Assembly: GCF_002865645.1 (NCBI RefSeq)
Contig: NW_020194618.1
Location: 960,096-1,024,095 of the forward strand
Source: Hyaloscypha bicolor E
Lineage: Eukaryota; Ascomycota; Leotiomycetes; Helotiales; Hyaloscyphaceae
Direction of reading: 5' to 3'
Length of the DNA stretch: 64,000 nucleotides
Shown here: one piece after another, positions 1 through 11,292 of the stretch
How the letters are laid out: each line of letters begins with the position of its first letter
How positions within the stretch are numbered: position 1 is the stretch's first letter
The notes under the pieces: model-generated
What the model was told of the DNA's origin: nothing
The model's input: only the letters and a program-made list of their open reading frames with translations
Databases searched by the model: none
Translations under genes and position numbers: made by a program

Positions 1-315
1 AATTACGGAGGGGTATTTCCATTGCAGGAAATCGATCACAAATTTCGGCGGTTTGTATATGATGTAGGCGAGGAGGAACAGGGTGAGCAGGAGGATGAGG
101 AGGGCGAGGAAAAGCATTTTTAGGAGGCGGAGCCGAGGGGAGCGAGGCTGAGAACGGGTGAAGGAGGAGCCAGAGGAGAAGGCCCGCTCTTCGTCGTCGA
201 TTTTGATGTGCTTTTTACGCGTGTGGGTGCCGGATATCAGGTTGTAAGAGGTCGTCCAGAGGTAGGCCAGGAAGGCGCGACGGGCTCTGAGGAGGTTCTT
301 GAGGGGCCTGAACAT
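1..315 (-). CDS. N-terminus of a type II membrane protein (possibly polysaccharide deacetylase-like), partial
   Basis: The frame is open from an ATG at 315 down to base 1, giving 105 codons and continuing outside the window. The protein starts MFRPLKNLLRARRAF, has a basic, Ser/Arg-rich cytosolic-looking segment, then a strongly hydrophobic stretch at about residues 72-92 (rich in Leu/Ala, ending LAYIIYKPP), then WKYPSVI. This is the layout of a signal-anchor (type II) membrane protein with its catalytic domain outside the cytosol. The YKPP...FLQWKYP segment just after the anchor reminds me of fungal polysaccharide (chitin) deacetylases, but the domain itself is not in the window, so the function is a guess. 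The transposon inverted repeat begins only about 180 bp upstream of this ATG. Confidence 0.6.
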   Translation of the reverse strand, partial: MFRPLKNLLRARRAFLAYLWTTSYNLISGTHTRKKHIKIDDEERAFSSGSSFTRSQPRSPRLRLLKMLFLALLILLLTLFLLAYIIYKPPKFVIDFLQWKYPSVI

Positions 316-495
316 TGGTTAAAAGAAATGGGCTGGATTTCCAGCACCATTGTTCGAGGCGAAGATCGGGATTTGAATCAGGGGTTCAAAGAGAGGTTAA
401 AGGGGGGGAAAGGGGGGTGGATGATGAAAGACGGAGCGGGTTTAGACCTGGAGGTGCAAGCTCTCAAGTTTAGCGAGAGACATACTACGGGCTCC

Positions 496-524
496 TTTAG
501 CGACGCTACTACATCTATTATTTT
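496..524 (+). repeat. Left terminal inverted repeat of the 5.2-kb transposon
   Basis: The 29 bases are the reverse complement of 5631-5659 with one mismatch (A at 511 against G in the other arm, a RIP-type transition). They mark the boundary between GC-balanced flank and AT-rich interior. Confidence 0.8.
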
Positions 525-784
525 TTGAGAAAATCAATTCGACGATATTTCAAAAATGTGCTATTATTAATAATATAACTAATACCTATAGTTGAATATA
601 ATTAAAACAGTCAATCTATATAGTATTTTATTACATTCCATGGTAGGAATGCGATAGGGTAGGAAATTCAATAAAATGCACGTGATATGCCCCCTGATAT
701 ACTAGCCCTCCTGTACACTTCATTCATACTTCTGTTCCTTTATTATTATCAATTCCTTAATCTTCTATTATTAACCTCTTCGTA

Positions 785-2040
785 ATGGCTCGTTTAAAGA
801 TTAATATCGATTACTATCAAGCCCATATTCTTTATTTAATTGAGCAATAGCTGTCACATGAGGAGATTATTGAGAGGTTACAGTATGACTTTAACGTCGA
901 TATTTCCCTTAGAACTCTATGCAATAGGCTTTCCGAATAGAAAGCACCTTCCTAATGCTCGATATTCGAGCCTTCTCCTCAAGTAAAGGCTCTTATCGCA
1001 TGATTCTTTTGTGATATCCATATGACTGATGCCAATATACTTACCAACCTCCGGGGCTTAGGATATGATATTCCTAATCTATAATTATTATAGCAGGTTC
1101 GCCGAGCTATGGGGCTTCGATATTAAATACTTAATTCGCAAGTTGAGCTAGAAAAGGAGTAACTTTACTATATCCTCAAGTAATATACAGTGAATAAAGG
1201 CCTATAGGGTAATACTAGAAGTTATGGATGCCGGCTTCTATATACTTATCTTAATTCCCTAGGTAATAGTAAGAAGTTTTCTAGGAATAGAATAGCTTCT
1301 ATAATATAGGAACTTAATCCAGAAAGTATATAGCATTATTCGGAAGAGATAAAGGCAGCTAGGAGAGAATATAATATTCATGGGCCGAACTTTGTTTAGT
1401 CTATTAATGGCTATTATAAGGTAAGTATAGTATGGACTTAATTTCAAAAATCATTATTTAAATAACTACTAATACGTTTGCTTAGCTATGATTTTATAGT
1501 ATTAAGATATATGCCGGTATTAATATCTACTTACGGTTTGTACCTTGGATTTATATTAGAATCTCAAATAGTTGTGTTATAAGTAGTATTACTTCCTAAT
1601 TCGGTATGAATATACCCCCTCGCAAATGGCCAATATTCACTTAGTCGTGATTCCGGCTATGTAATTCTGTAGTATTATAGAGAACTAGTTATTTGAATTA
1701 TACTTAATTTAGGTAATAAAACCCCTAAATCTCTATACTATATTCTTCTTTAGCCTGATTAATATTATACTAATATATACTTACTTATGCTACCTTTTAG
1801 GTTACTATCCTAGTTTAATACCTTGACTTGGTAGACGAAATGAAGATTATTCCATTTCATATTTAATCGGATAGAGGATGCGAAATACCTATGGTTACTA
1901 ATACCTATTATATCCTTTATAAAGCAATATACTAAATAAGGGGTATTAATCTATATTAGTTCTTAGATCTTTATTAGTTTGGGACTAGTATAGCTAATTA
2001 ACGAATTAAGGCATGGTGGGAGCAAGTTATAAAGGTAATT
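785..2040 (+). pseudogene. Decayed integrase-core (DDE) transposase
   Basis: An ATG at 785 begins a stop-riddled frame (MARLKINIDYYQAHILYLIE, then HEEIIERLQ...DISLRTLCNRLSE) that looks like an N-terminal helix-turn-helix. Further on are blocks with the order of an rve-type integrase core: IKIYAGIN..Y.RFVPWIYI at about 1500-1570, a block containing SDRGCE at about 1855-1880, and RIKAWWEQ at about 2000-2030. By comparison with the family the catalytic triad would be D (now N in AGIN), D (in DRG) and E (now K in IKAWW). Both lost residues are consistent with G-to-A RIP transitions. Nothing here can encode an active enzyme. Confidence 0.65.
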
Positions 2041-4198
2041 TATTTAGTCTAATCCTATAAAGACTAATTTAATTAGCTAATATAGTATAGGATATACTAA
2101 ATAAATAGAAGATATTTTTTAAGTAATTATACTTTTAAAGGCTTTATTCTTGCAAACTTCTCCCCGATTATATAACTATGCTTTTTGTCTATTTACCTAT
2201 TATATAAGAGCAAACTAAGGAGTTCGTCCGGGTTTAGAATATCTATTTAATTAGGAAATAGCCTAATTGTCCATATATCGTTTCTGGCTAACCTTTCTAG
2301 AACTATATGTTTTTAGAGTAAAAGGGGGTCAGGGACTACGGTATTCCTATTAATATTAATAAACTAAACGAGCTATATAAAGGGTATACTAGCTATAATA
2401 AAGATATATATTTACTAGAGATTATACTTGAGTAGTATGAGCAAGAACTTAAGGATACTAGCTTTATACTCTTAATTATAGAGTCTATATATGATTCGAA
2501 TAGAGAAATAAACTACCTGAGTACCTATATATATTTAAGGGAATTAATTACCGACTACCTAATTAATACGAAGAATGCTTGTCTAAAGCTAGGGCTTTTA
2601 TTAATACCCAAGGGTATATATAATTGGAATCTATTACTAGAGGTAGCTATAGGATTAGAGGAGGCAAGGCTAAAGGATTATAATAATTAAGATAGTATTT
2701 AGTTCGTTAATAAAGGGAGAGATACTAGCTATAGAGATAAAGATCTTATCTATATTAGCTCTAATAATAAAGCGGAGGTTAAAGATAATACGAGAGGTAC
2801 TGGATTTACTATAGATAGTATTACTTTTAATAGGGCAAATAGTAATTGGGTTATAAATAGCCAAGAGTATAGGCAGTTTATAGAGAATAGATATGCATCT
2901 GAGCCTAAAGCAAAGGAGGAAGATAATCTAGAAATTCCTTCTATAAATATTAGACGGTTTGCCCGGTATTAGAGAAGTTAAATAAGGATATATTAATATA
3001 TATTCTAAAGAAAGAATTAGCTAAAAATATTAATATTTACTAAAGTAATTAAATATAGAAATTAATAGTAATCTGCTTAATAAGTCAAATTCATATAGTT
3101 ATAGGTAATTTATTTCTAATTTAATATTAAAAGATTATATAATTCGCCTCCTTAGAAAATCGACTCCTACTCCTTTAATTTCCACGCCTCCTATAATTAT
3201 TCTATTAACTTATTATTTTGGTAGTAAGGACTTTATAGTATAGATAAAATTCTCCGTTAATACTAGCTTTATTGAATTAATAGTTCTTGTAAACTTTTGA
3301 AATAATTATAAGATATATTTGGTAAAAATAATAAGAATTATATCTTAATATATGGAATTTAATTTTTCTCCCTTAATTCCTATAGCCCTTTATTTAATAT
3401 TCTATTGCCCCTAATATAGGAAACCATATTTTAAGTAATAATAATACTAGGGATAAATAAAATAAATCTAATTTTAATTTATACTAAGGGATATCCCTTA
3501 TAGTTCTTGTATTTATTCCTTTTTATATATTAGTAATATGCTACTATCTATAATTTTCGAAATGGGTCCCTAGTATATAAATTCTTTAGGGAAAAAGTTA
3601 TAGGAATATAGGCTAAAGGATTAAAATAATATTAATATATTATAGTTCTATTCTACTAATTATTTTTATACTACTATTTACTAAACTACTAGATTTATTA
3701 GCTATACTTTCCTTCTAATATTTAATTATAAATCAAATCCTTATTCTTTTATCCCTAAACATTTATAATAGATAATATTAATCTATAGAACTCTTGTTTT
3801 ATACGGGAGGCACTATACCCCCCCTCTATAGTAAAGTGTCTACTATGCGGTATAATTAACCCCGCTACTTCTCCTCTGGCTCCTATTACTCCTATACCGA
3901 TTATTATATTAGACGGTATATTATTTTCTAGTTAAACCCAACTTTAAAATACTGCTATCTAATTATTAAGAGATTAAGGAATTAATATCTTAGCTAATTC
4001 CTATCCTTTTTACTACTTCCCGGGTATAGATCTCTTAGAGAAGGTCCTTGAGGCAGAAGTACGTAAGAGGAAGTAGCAGGCTAAGCTCGAACGTTTAGAG
4101 TAATTATATAGTAATTTCTATTAAGAAGCTTAGGGCAAAAGTACATATCTATCTATTTAATTCCTAATATTAATATATTATTTACTAATTTTATTAGA

Positions 4199-5500
4199 TT
4201 TGGCCCAGAAAAGGGGTAAAGCCTTTGGATCTCTTACTCTCGGCCAGGGGGCACGTATAAAGGCCTTTAGTAAGGGTAAATCAATAATCCCTCCTGCTCC
4301 TATTATCGAAAAATAATACAAGGTCCTTATTTCTATTATACTATATATATATGAAATAGAAGAACTAGAAAGTAGCTTTACTAGGACGAGTATACCTGCT
4401 TTGACTATAAAGAAGTTCCTTAGCTTGGAAGAGTACCGGGAGGCTCAAAATATTTAAATTGAGCTATGGATAGTAGAATAGTTTAATACGTACGTAAAGC
4501 TTACTTATAGAAACATATATCTCTTTACTAATATAGTTATTTATTATAGTTAAAAACTATTATATAAGGATTTCGCTATATATTTAGCCAAGGCTTTTTT
4601 ATTATTAATTCCGTTATTTGAAAACTGGGAGCTTAATTAATGGATTACGATCTTAGAACGTATAAATATAGTTTCTTTTGCAAGTAAAGTAAGCTATTAT
4701 TTACTAGTATCCTAATAGAATTAGTACTAATATAAATAGGTTTGGCCAAGAGACAAAAACAAGAGAATCGACTATATAACTAGCTAGATATTTGAAGCTG
4801 AAAAGGATATTAATGGCTTATTATCTTACTTTAACTAATTAAATAGAAGCTCGCCAAAGCATATTTATCTTATATTTAATTAAGATATTAATATAATTTA
4901 GTAAAGAGATAACGAGATTCAGGATAAGTATAAAAGAGCTAATAGGGAGATGCCTTTCCTAGATTTTAGCCCCCTATTAGGAGGCTCTCCTGATACCACC
5001 CCCAATATAATATCTATATCTATAGTTATATCTACGGTATCTTTTTTACCTGCTTCGACTCCTAATTAACAGATCGAAGCCCTATGAGAGAAGGTTGCTC
5101 CTTCAGAGAATGGGTCAGGTGACGACCTGAATTCTGACGATTTTAATTCGGACGATATGCCTACGCTAGAAGCTAGAATTACGGTTTCTCCTGCTCCTGC
5201 TCCTACTCCTGCTCCTGCTCCTATAGCTAGTAAGTTTTAATAAATTTAGATATACTAGTAGATCTGACGTTTTTACTAGCCTTCGCTCCCGCTCCACCCA
5301 CTAAACCTCCTCAACCTCCTCTGAAGTCTATATTAAAGAGGAAGCGACAAGTGGAAGTGACTATATCAAGCGATAACGACGATAATAGATCAGATCTTGA
5401 CGATGGAGGGAAGGAATTACCAGGGGATGGTGATTATAGGCCGGGGAATAGGTCAAGACGTAGGGATAATCGGGGGCAGTTCAAAAAAGCGAGAATAGAG
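4199..5500 (+). pseudogene. Second decayed ORF of the transposon
   Basis: Protein-like stretches are visible despite stops: LAQKRGKAFGSLTLGQGARIKAF near 4203-4270, a middle block with KKFLSLEEYREAQN near 4410-4455, and an acidic, Ala/Pro-rich tail with a CTCCTG microsatellite near 5190-5223 encoding alternating Ala-Pro. I do not recognise the family. Its position between the transposase and the right inverted repeat suggests an accessory protein of the same element. Confidence 0.4.
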
Positions 5501-5630
5501 TAATAGTACTGGGCGCATTCGACTATAATGCATGGGAATTGCGTATTTGGCCATTATTAGGTGTGTTTTCCATATAAAATGTGGCTTTAAAAAAAATCTC
5601 GATTCATAATTCTCATTTTGCGATTGCGAT

Positions 5631-5659
5631 AAAATAATAGATGCAGTAGCGTCGCTAAA
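5631..5659 (-). repeat. Right terminal inverted repeat of the 5.2-kb transposon
   Basis: Inverted partner of 496-524 (28 of 29 matching). Beyond it the sequence returns to ordinary composition and leads into the 5' flank of the MFS transporter gene. Confidence 0.8.
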
Positions 5660-6166
5660 TCAGCCCGTACATACGCTAAAGTTACAGGCACCACCCGGCA
5701 CCGGAGAAGGAAGATGAAAGTAAAATGTTACCCGTTCATGGGCGATGAATCTCTGAAGTCAAAAGCCTTGAAAGATAATCAACCTTCAAGAGAAATATCT
5801 GTGAATAAAGAGGCAGAGACCCTGGAGTTAAGAGAGGTTCGGAATTAGAAAGTCGGTGGCTAATTTAAAGCTTCGGGTCGGGAGCCATTTCCCCGCTATT
5901 GGTATGCAAACAGGGGTCAACGTCCACCTTCTCGTCCTAATCAAGCCGGCCGTGCAACGTCAACAAATCTGCCTCATGTCAGCCCCCATTCTTCCTCCCT
6001 TCTGTCATGAACATCGGACAGAAAGACCTCTACTCTTTCTACTTTTCAACAAGCGGTCCGGACTAGCCGAATATCCAAAACACGTCAGGCAGCTGGATGA
6101 TACACGTCAAGACTTCAGTCATTGTCAACATTCCCTCACCGTTAATTTCAATATACATCTCGAACT

Positions 6167-7991
6167 ATGAGCCACTCAACCTCTGAGAACGGCACCAAGC
6201 CAGTCATCTCAGAAAACACACCTCTCCTCGGCAGCTCGACCAATGAGCCTGTCAGCGATGCCGAAATCCTCAACCATGAGGCCCACGAGAATGGCGGTCC
6301 AAAACCGCATCACGAGAAGCCCCTTCCCAAACTCCAAATCTTTCTCCTCTGCTACGCCCGAATAGTCGAGCCCATCGCCTTCTTCGGCATCTTCCCCTTC
6401 ATCAGCGAGATGATCTACAAGACTGGAAATATTGAGCAAACTGATGTGGGGTTCTATACTGGCCTCATTGTATGCCCTCGCTCACCTCATTCCCCACTCC
6501 CAATTCTGACTTACGGTGCAGGAAGCAATGTTCTCATTCACGCAAATGATGCTGATGATTCAATGGGGTCGTGCTGCGGATCGCATTGGAAGGAAGCCAG
6601 TCCTTGTTTTCTCCCTTGCTGGGATGGCGATCGCGACGGCTATCTTTGGGCTCAGCAAGAGTATTTGGCAGATGGTGCTTTTCAGATGTTGCGCTGGAGT
6701 CTTTGCGGGGACTATTGTGTAAGACTCTCTGCGTCATCTCTAGATTTTGATGCTCGGGTTGGGCTGACCGGCAGCAGGACTGTGAGAGCGATGATCACGG
6801 AGAACAGCACCAAAGAGACACAGGCGAGAGCATTTAGCTTATTTGCTTTCAGTGGAAACCTGGGAATCTTTCTTGGGCCTATGCTCGGTACGTTTAATCT
6901 CACCATGAACATACGATCCTGTGCTGACATTGGCAGGCGGTGCACTGGCAGATCCAGCAATGCAGATAGGAGGAATTTTCAGGCGCATTGATTTCTTCAC
7001 CAAATATCCGTATGCTCTGCCAACATTTATTTCCGGCATAGTCGGAGCAAGTGCTGCTATCTTGTGTGCTCTCTTCGTTAAGGAGGTCGGTTTAGTGCTC
7101 AGCCAGATCGTCACCAAATGCTGACATCGCATCCAGACACTGAAGCGGAAAGTCAAGGGGGATGAATCGTCGGCCGAAGCTCCTATGTCAACGATGGAGC
7201 TGATCAAAAGCCCCGGTGTGCCTATGGTGCTCTTCCTCTACGGCCATGTCATGCTCCTTGGTCTCGCTTACACTGCCGGTCCGTCCCTCCCTGTCCCCAC
7301 CCAAACCTTCCCAACAACTACGCTGACTTTATATTCTCTAGTGGCACCAGTTTTCTGGTTCACCGACATCGATTTGGGTGGCTACGGTTTCTCGCCTAGG
7401 CAAATATCCTTCTTCATCGGCGGCGGCGGACTCGCTCAAGCCATCTGGCTCCTCTTCGCCTTCCCAATGTTACAACGCAGATACGGTACTGGAGCCGTGT
7501 TGCGCGGCTGCCTTTCTGTGTGGCCTATATTCTTTGCGTCTGCGCCGCTATGTAATATGTTCTTGAGGAATGGATGGACGACTGGTTTCTGGATCATCGC
7601 GCCAGTACTCCAGATTGGGGGGAGTGGGGTTGCTATGGCATTCAGTAACTTTCCCTTTCCCTTTACTTTCTTTCCCTTGAGTTACCTAACTTCTTTCTTA
7701 GCTGGTGTCCAACTCGCACTGAACGATATCTCGCCGTCTCCGTCCACACTCGGAACTTTGAATGGTGTGGCACTCACTATGACTGCCGGTATCCGGACCG
7801 TCGGACCAGCGATCTTCACGAGTCTCTTTGCTACCGGAGCGAGGACTCAAGTTCTGAACGGGTATCTTGTTTGGGTTGTGTTGATTTCTGTTGCGATTGC
7901 CGGGTCGGCGGCAGTGAGGTATCTGCCAGAAAAGGCGGAAGGTAAGTTGAAGGACGTTAACGAAGGTGAGGATGAAGACATTATACGATGA
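6167..7991 (+). CDS. Major facilitator superfamily transporter (YCR023C/ZIFL-like)
   Basis: Seven exons join in frame: 6167-6469, 6522-6718, 6778-6887, 6937-7085, 7137-7278, 7342-7644, 7702-7991. All introns are 49-63 bp with GT-AG ends. The N-terminus is cytosolic and acidic (ENTPLLGSS). The MFS signature loop is clear: WGRAADRIGRKPVLVFSLAG after TM2, and the central loop RTMITENSTKETQARAFS-type motif is present (residues around VRAMITENSTKETQARAF). This ETQARAFSLF block plus NLGIFLGPMLGGALADP is typical of the fungal YCR023C-like drug/ion:H+ antiporter branch. Expected location is plasma or vacuolar membrane, about twelve membrane segments. Substrate cannot be told from sequence. The start at 6167 gives the conserved N-terminus. 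The nearest upstream neighbour is the RIP-degraded transposon. Confidence 0.9.
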
Positions 7992-9380
7992 AATCTATGA
8001 CACCTACGAGAGACATATTTGCATTATACGCGTGGGCTATATAGAGATAGATATCGAATGCATGGATATTCTCGCTGAGCTCTGGGGAGTCCGAGGGAAC
8101 TTGAGATGTGTGCGAGGGGGTTTTTCTATACTGAATTCTGTTCACTTGTTTTGATCCTGCTTTGCGCTGTTTTCTCCTGGACTCTTTGAACAACATGCTC
8201 CGTTCTTTTCTTTTCCTCTTCCTGGTTCAATTTACTTATCCCGCTTCAGCAGCTGCCGTGTTCTATCCGAGCTGTCAGCTGCGTATGCCCAGCGTCAGCC
8301 CCACTCTATTGCCGTCGATTGTTGGGAAGATGGGCCTGAGCAAGAGTGCACATTTGGGGAGGGAATTTATGTGCAAGGCCTTTGACACCCAACGATAAAC
8401 GGTTCAGTCCCGGGTTTCGCCCTCAGAATTGTTCATTTCTGAAATTCTGTACTTGACGTAAAGTGACCATTGTATTTCAACACTCGCCCCTCCTTCTGCT
8501 CGCGCCACACACACTCCCGATTCCTTCCTTTTCTTCTCACATCTCGTTCCTGCCAACGCCTTTTTTCATGCTGTCTTGGTCTTCTTTTCTAATTTGTACG
8601 GTGTCGCATGCATCATTCCATCTCTTCCCAACTAGGAACTCAGCCAACCCGATTTGATAGGACATCTACAACGTGTCGCACGGTAGGCGATAATTTCCAC
8701 CTCGCAGAGAAAACCCGCGCTTCGAATTCCTTCCCCACGCAAGCCGCAACGTACGAGAACATCGCTTAATGTATCATTGGCTCCGGAAAGGGGGGTGGTT
8801 TACTATATTGAGCTGACATCCGTCCCTGTGGCTAAATTTCAATTACTGATCAGTCTTTCCGCATTGCCCCTGTTTAATCGCGACCGTCAGAGTCTCTTTG
8901 AATTTCGGAGCACTTAAGGAGAGGTTCTATGAAGAAAGAAGAAATCCAATGAATCGTTTGAAGGAACGATGGAAGAAAGCATCGGCATCAATTGACGCGA
9001 AAGTTTCTGCGATGGTGATGGTCTGGTGTGAAGGAGGGATTGTGTCGGCGAGATTGTGGGGTTGGATGGCGGTGCTTGGGGGCGACCGTAGGGAGAGCGC
9101 ATTAGGGGACCCTGGCGGAGATGGTACCTGAAAATTTCAGGTTTCGAGCGACAACATCGGCATCTCAACATCGTTGGGTATAGTCAAAGATTGAGTGATT
9201 TCAGCTGAGAAAACTGGGAAGAAGGAGGGCGAGAACGAATTTGCTGTGATGATTTGATGTTTACTTCGTTTGCGAATTGTCTGGAGGTACGTTCTCGCTA
9301 TTCCTTCATTCGCCCAGCTCAGCTCAACTCAAGACTGCAGAATTAAATCATTTTCATCAATCATCAATATATCGCCATGC
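7992..9380. other. Intergenic, no gene seen
   Basis: Only short unrelated open frames occur. None has a recognisable domain, intron structure or convincing start context. It is the shared downstream region of the convergent MFS gene and the membrane-protein gene that ends at 9381. Confidence 0.6.
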
Positions 9381-10073
9381 TCATCGATAGCTAGCATCAT
9401 AAGTAGCAATATACGCCCTCTCATTCCTTGTCCTCTCTTCCGCTCTTAATCTATCCTGCCTAGCCGCTTCATCCGCTCTCAATCTATCTTGCCTAGCTGC
9501 TTCTTGCGCAATTCGATAAGGATCAGGATCGGATGTTGTGTTATTGCTTCTGTTGTTCCATGAATACTGATTTGGGCGATTGTCTTCCTCTATACGACGA
9601 TCTTCCTGCCTACGACGTTCTTCTTCCCATCTGTTATGTCCATAATTCCAACTCTGGTTGTGGCCAGAATGGTTGTATGCAGGAGCTGGAAAGCTGGGTG
9701 GTGAAACCCACGGCTGGTCAAGTCCAAGAGCTCTGGCTTGTTCGCGAGGAAGACCACGTCCCCAAGCAGGATTACTCCTTCCGGAGCCCCGGTTCCGAAG
9801 ACAAAGGCATATGTACACTGCCCAAAACAACACGAAGAGAAATACGCCGGCAGCTATGGCGCCTTTTTCTGTGGGTGACAAGCCGGGAGAAGGAGGTGGG
9901 TCGTAAAGGTAGTCGTGCTGGGCGCTGGCTTGGGTAGCAGCTATTTCGTGGGTCAATTGCGAGTAGCAGGGTCGGAGAATGGACACAAGAGGTCATTCAA
10001 GGAATGTCCACTCACTAGGTACTGCAGCTGTGAACGTGAACCCATCGTAAACTACAGTCACAGCTTGGGCCAT
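9381..10073 (-). CDS. Single-pass membrane protein of unknown function
   Basis: Two exons: 10073-10016 and 9940-9381, with a 75-bp intron (gtgagt...aatag), giving 205 aa. The start MAQAVTVVYDGFTFTAAVP is chosen because it splices in frame into the longer exon. The protein has a short extracellular-type N-terminus with Pro-rich DPPPSPGLSP, one clear membrane helix at residues 46-67 (GAIAAGVFLFVLFWAVYICLCL), then a charged cytosolic tail with two near-identical 11-residue repeats (EAARQDRLRAD/E) close to the C-terminus. There is no classical signal peptide, so it may be inserted through the helix itself. I do not recognise the family. Small one-helix proteins with a Pro/Ser-rich outer part and charged tail are common in Pezizomycotina. 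Confidence 0.75.
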
Positions 10074-10856
10074 CGTTCAGAGACAGCTGGATCTTATGGC
10101 TACGTTGTTGAACTGAGCGTCAGGCTTTTTTCCCTGCACTCGAAATATGATGGAAGACAAGGACGGGACGGATTGGGCTCCTCTGATATCTTTCGCCATT
10201 TCTAGCCTGATGAGGGGTAGCACCCACACTATCAGCTCAGTGGCTTTTCGTTGAGATATCTCAATGGTGTTCTCGCATCGTGTGACGCGAGTTTATTGGC
10301 GATTCTGAGACATGTTTTCCAAGTACAGCCAGTCTTTTTTGACCCTGTTATCTGTGTTGTATGGCCACTGTTTTGCTGGTGTTTCGTGAAATGTGAAATG
10401 TGATGTCTGGGAAGACGGAGCGTGCCTTTGAGCATGTATAGAAACATTTTGCACATGGAGAATGGCGAAACTCAGGAGCCAATTTGCTTGTATATCAATG
10501 CGACGATTCTGGGGGTAAAGAGCCAACGCCCAGCATTGGGAGGGACTTTATCTGCTTCCATACCGCTGTCCACCTCTTCAAGCGATGAGCGCAGCGCTCT
10601 TGTGTTTCCGACTACGTCTCGCCGTGTCTGCGGTACCTTCATTTCTCTCGTACCACTCTTGCGGTTGGATGGAAGAAGTGAAGGATGGGCGACGTAATGT
10701 AAATAACTTATGGCACTCTTGTGGCAGCCCAATATCATTGCACACATCCATTTTAGATAAATTGCTTTGTGAATAGTTCTTATCTCGTGTTGGAAGCGTT
10801 TCGAGCTGCCTGACTAGTAGTAAGTCAAAGATTGATTTTCCCCCTCCTGTTTCCCC

Positions 10857-10877
10857 GGGAAAAAGTAAAACGACCCC
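10857..10877 (+). repeat. 21-bp motif repeated exactly at the right edge of the window
   Basis: The 21 bases starting GGGAAAAAGTAAAACGAC are identical to 63980-64000. Here they are followed by a long C-run. Two exact copies of a low-complexity-poor 21-mer in 64 kb suggest a dispersed repeat end, but the second copy is cut by the window. Confidence 0.5.
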
Positions 10878-10929
10878 CCCCCCCGGTGTCGATGGGGGCC
10901 ACACTAACCGAAACCAGCAAGCGGTAGCA

Positions 10930-10989
10930 GGTGCCCGTATACATTACTTTGTATGCACCAATGTATGCAAATCAATGTATATTGGCACC
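10930..10989. repeat. Short imperfect inverted repeat
   Basis: The arms GGTGCCCGTATACATT (10930-10945) and AATGTATATTGGCACC (10974-10989) pair at 14 of 16 positions around a 28-bp centre. It sits in AT-rich decayed DNA and could be a small foldback remnant. Confidence 0.45.
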
Positions 10990-11292
10990 TAATGACTTAT
11001 TATTATCATTATCATTTCCAGACAAATTTAGTTATATCGCAATTAGTCAAAAAAAAAAAAAAAATTTAGGGTCTTATAAGCTTATAGTAATGCATATTTC
11101 CTAATAATCTCTAGTAGAACGGGAAAATATAAAACGATATCTCCCCAGGTATTAATTAGGGGTGTCGACCTTCAGAGAGCCTGAAAATTTAGCGATTAAG
11201 CACCTGGAACTTATTTGCCTCGTACGCAATAATCGCCTCGCTCATCCCATATCCCAAAACTAGAGCTTTTATATATAAGCTTATATAAGTAA

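Larger units (their letters stand above)
496..5659 (+). mobile_element. RIP-degraded DNA transposon with 29-bp TIRs and integrase-core transposase
   Basis: The left end (496-524) and right end (5631-5659) are inverted repeats matching at 28 of 29 positions, starting TTTAGCGACGCTACT. A TA dinucleotide lies at 498-499 and 5656-5657, which may be the target duplication if the element proper starts at GCGACG. The roughly 5.1 kb between is very AT-rich and full of TAG/TAA stops where CAG/CAA/TGG codons are expected, the signature of RIP. Two decayed coding blocks lie on the + strand: a DDE (rve-like) transposase from about 785, and a second block from about 4200 to 5500. The superfamily was not settled; the transposase resembles the integrase-core transposases common in fungal genomes. 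Confidence 0.8.
10074..11292. other. Intergenic with AT-rich remnants
   Basis: No convincing gene. From about 10910 the composition shifts to AT-rich and holds an A-run near 11050, a short inverted repeat (10930-10989) and a motif shared with the right edge of the window (10857-10877). It looks like decayed repeat DNA. Confidence 0.5.

Noticed and set aside
208..528. 106-codon open frame on +
   Set aside because: It is antisense to the membrane-protein N-terminus at 1-315, which has a clear signal anchor, and it runs into the transposon inverted repeat.
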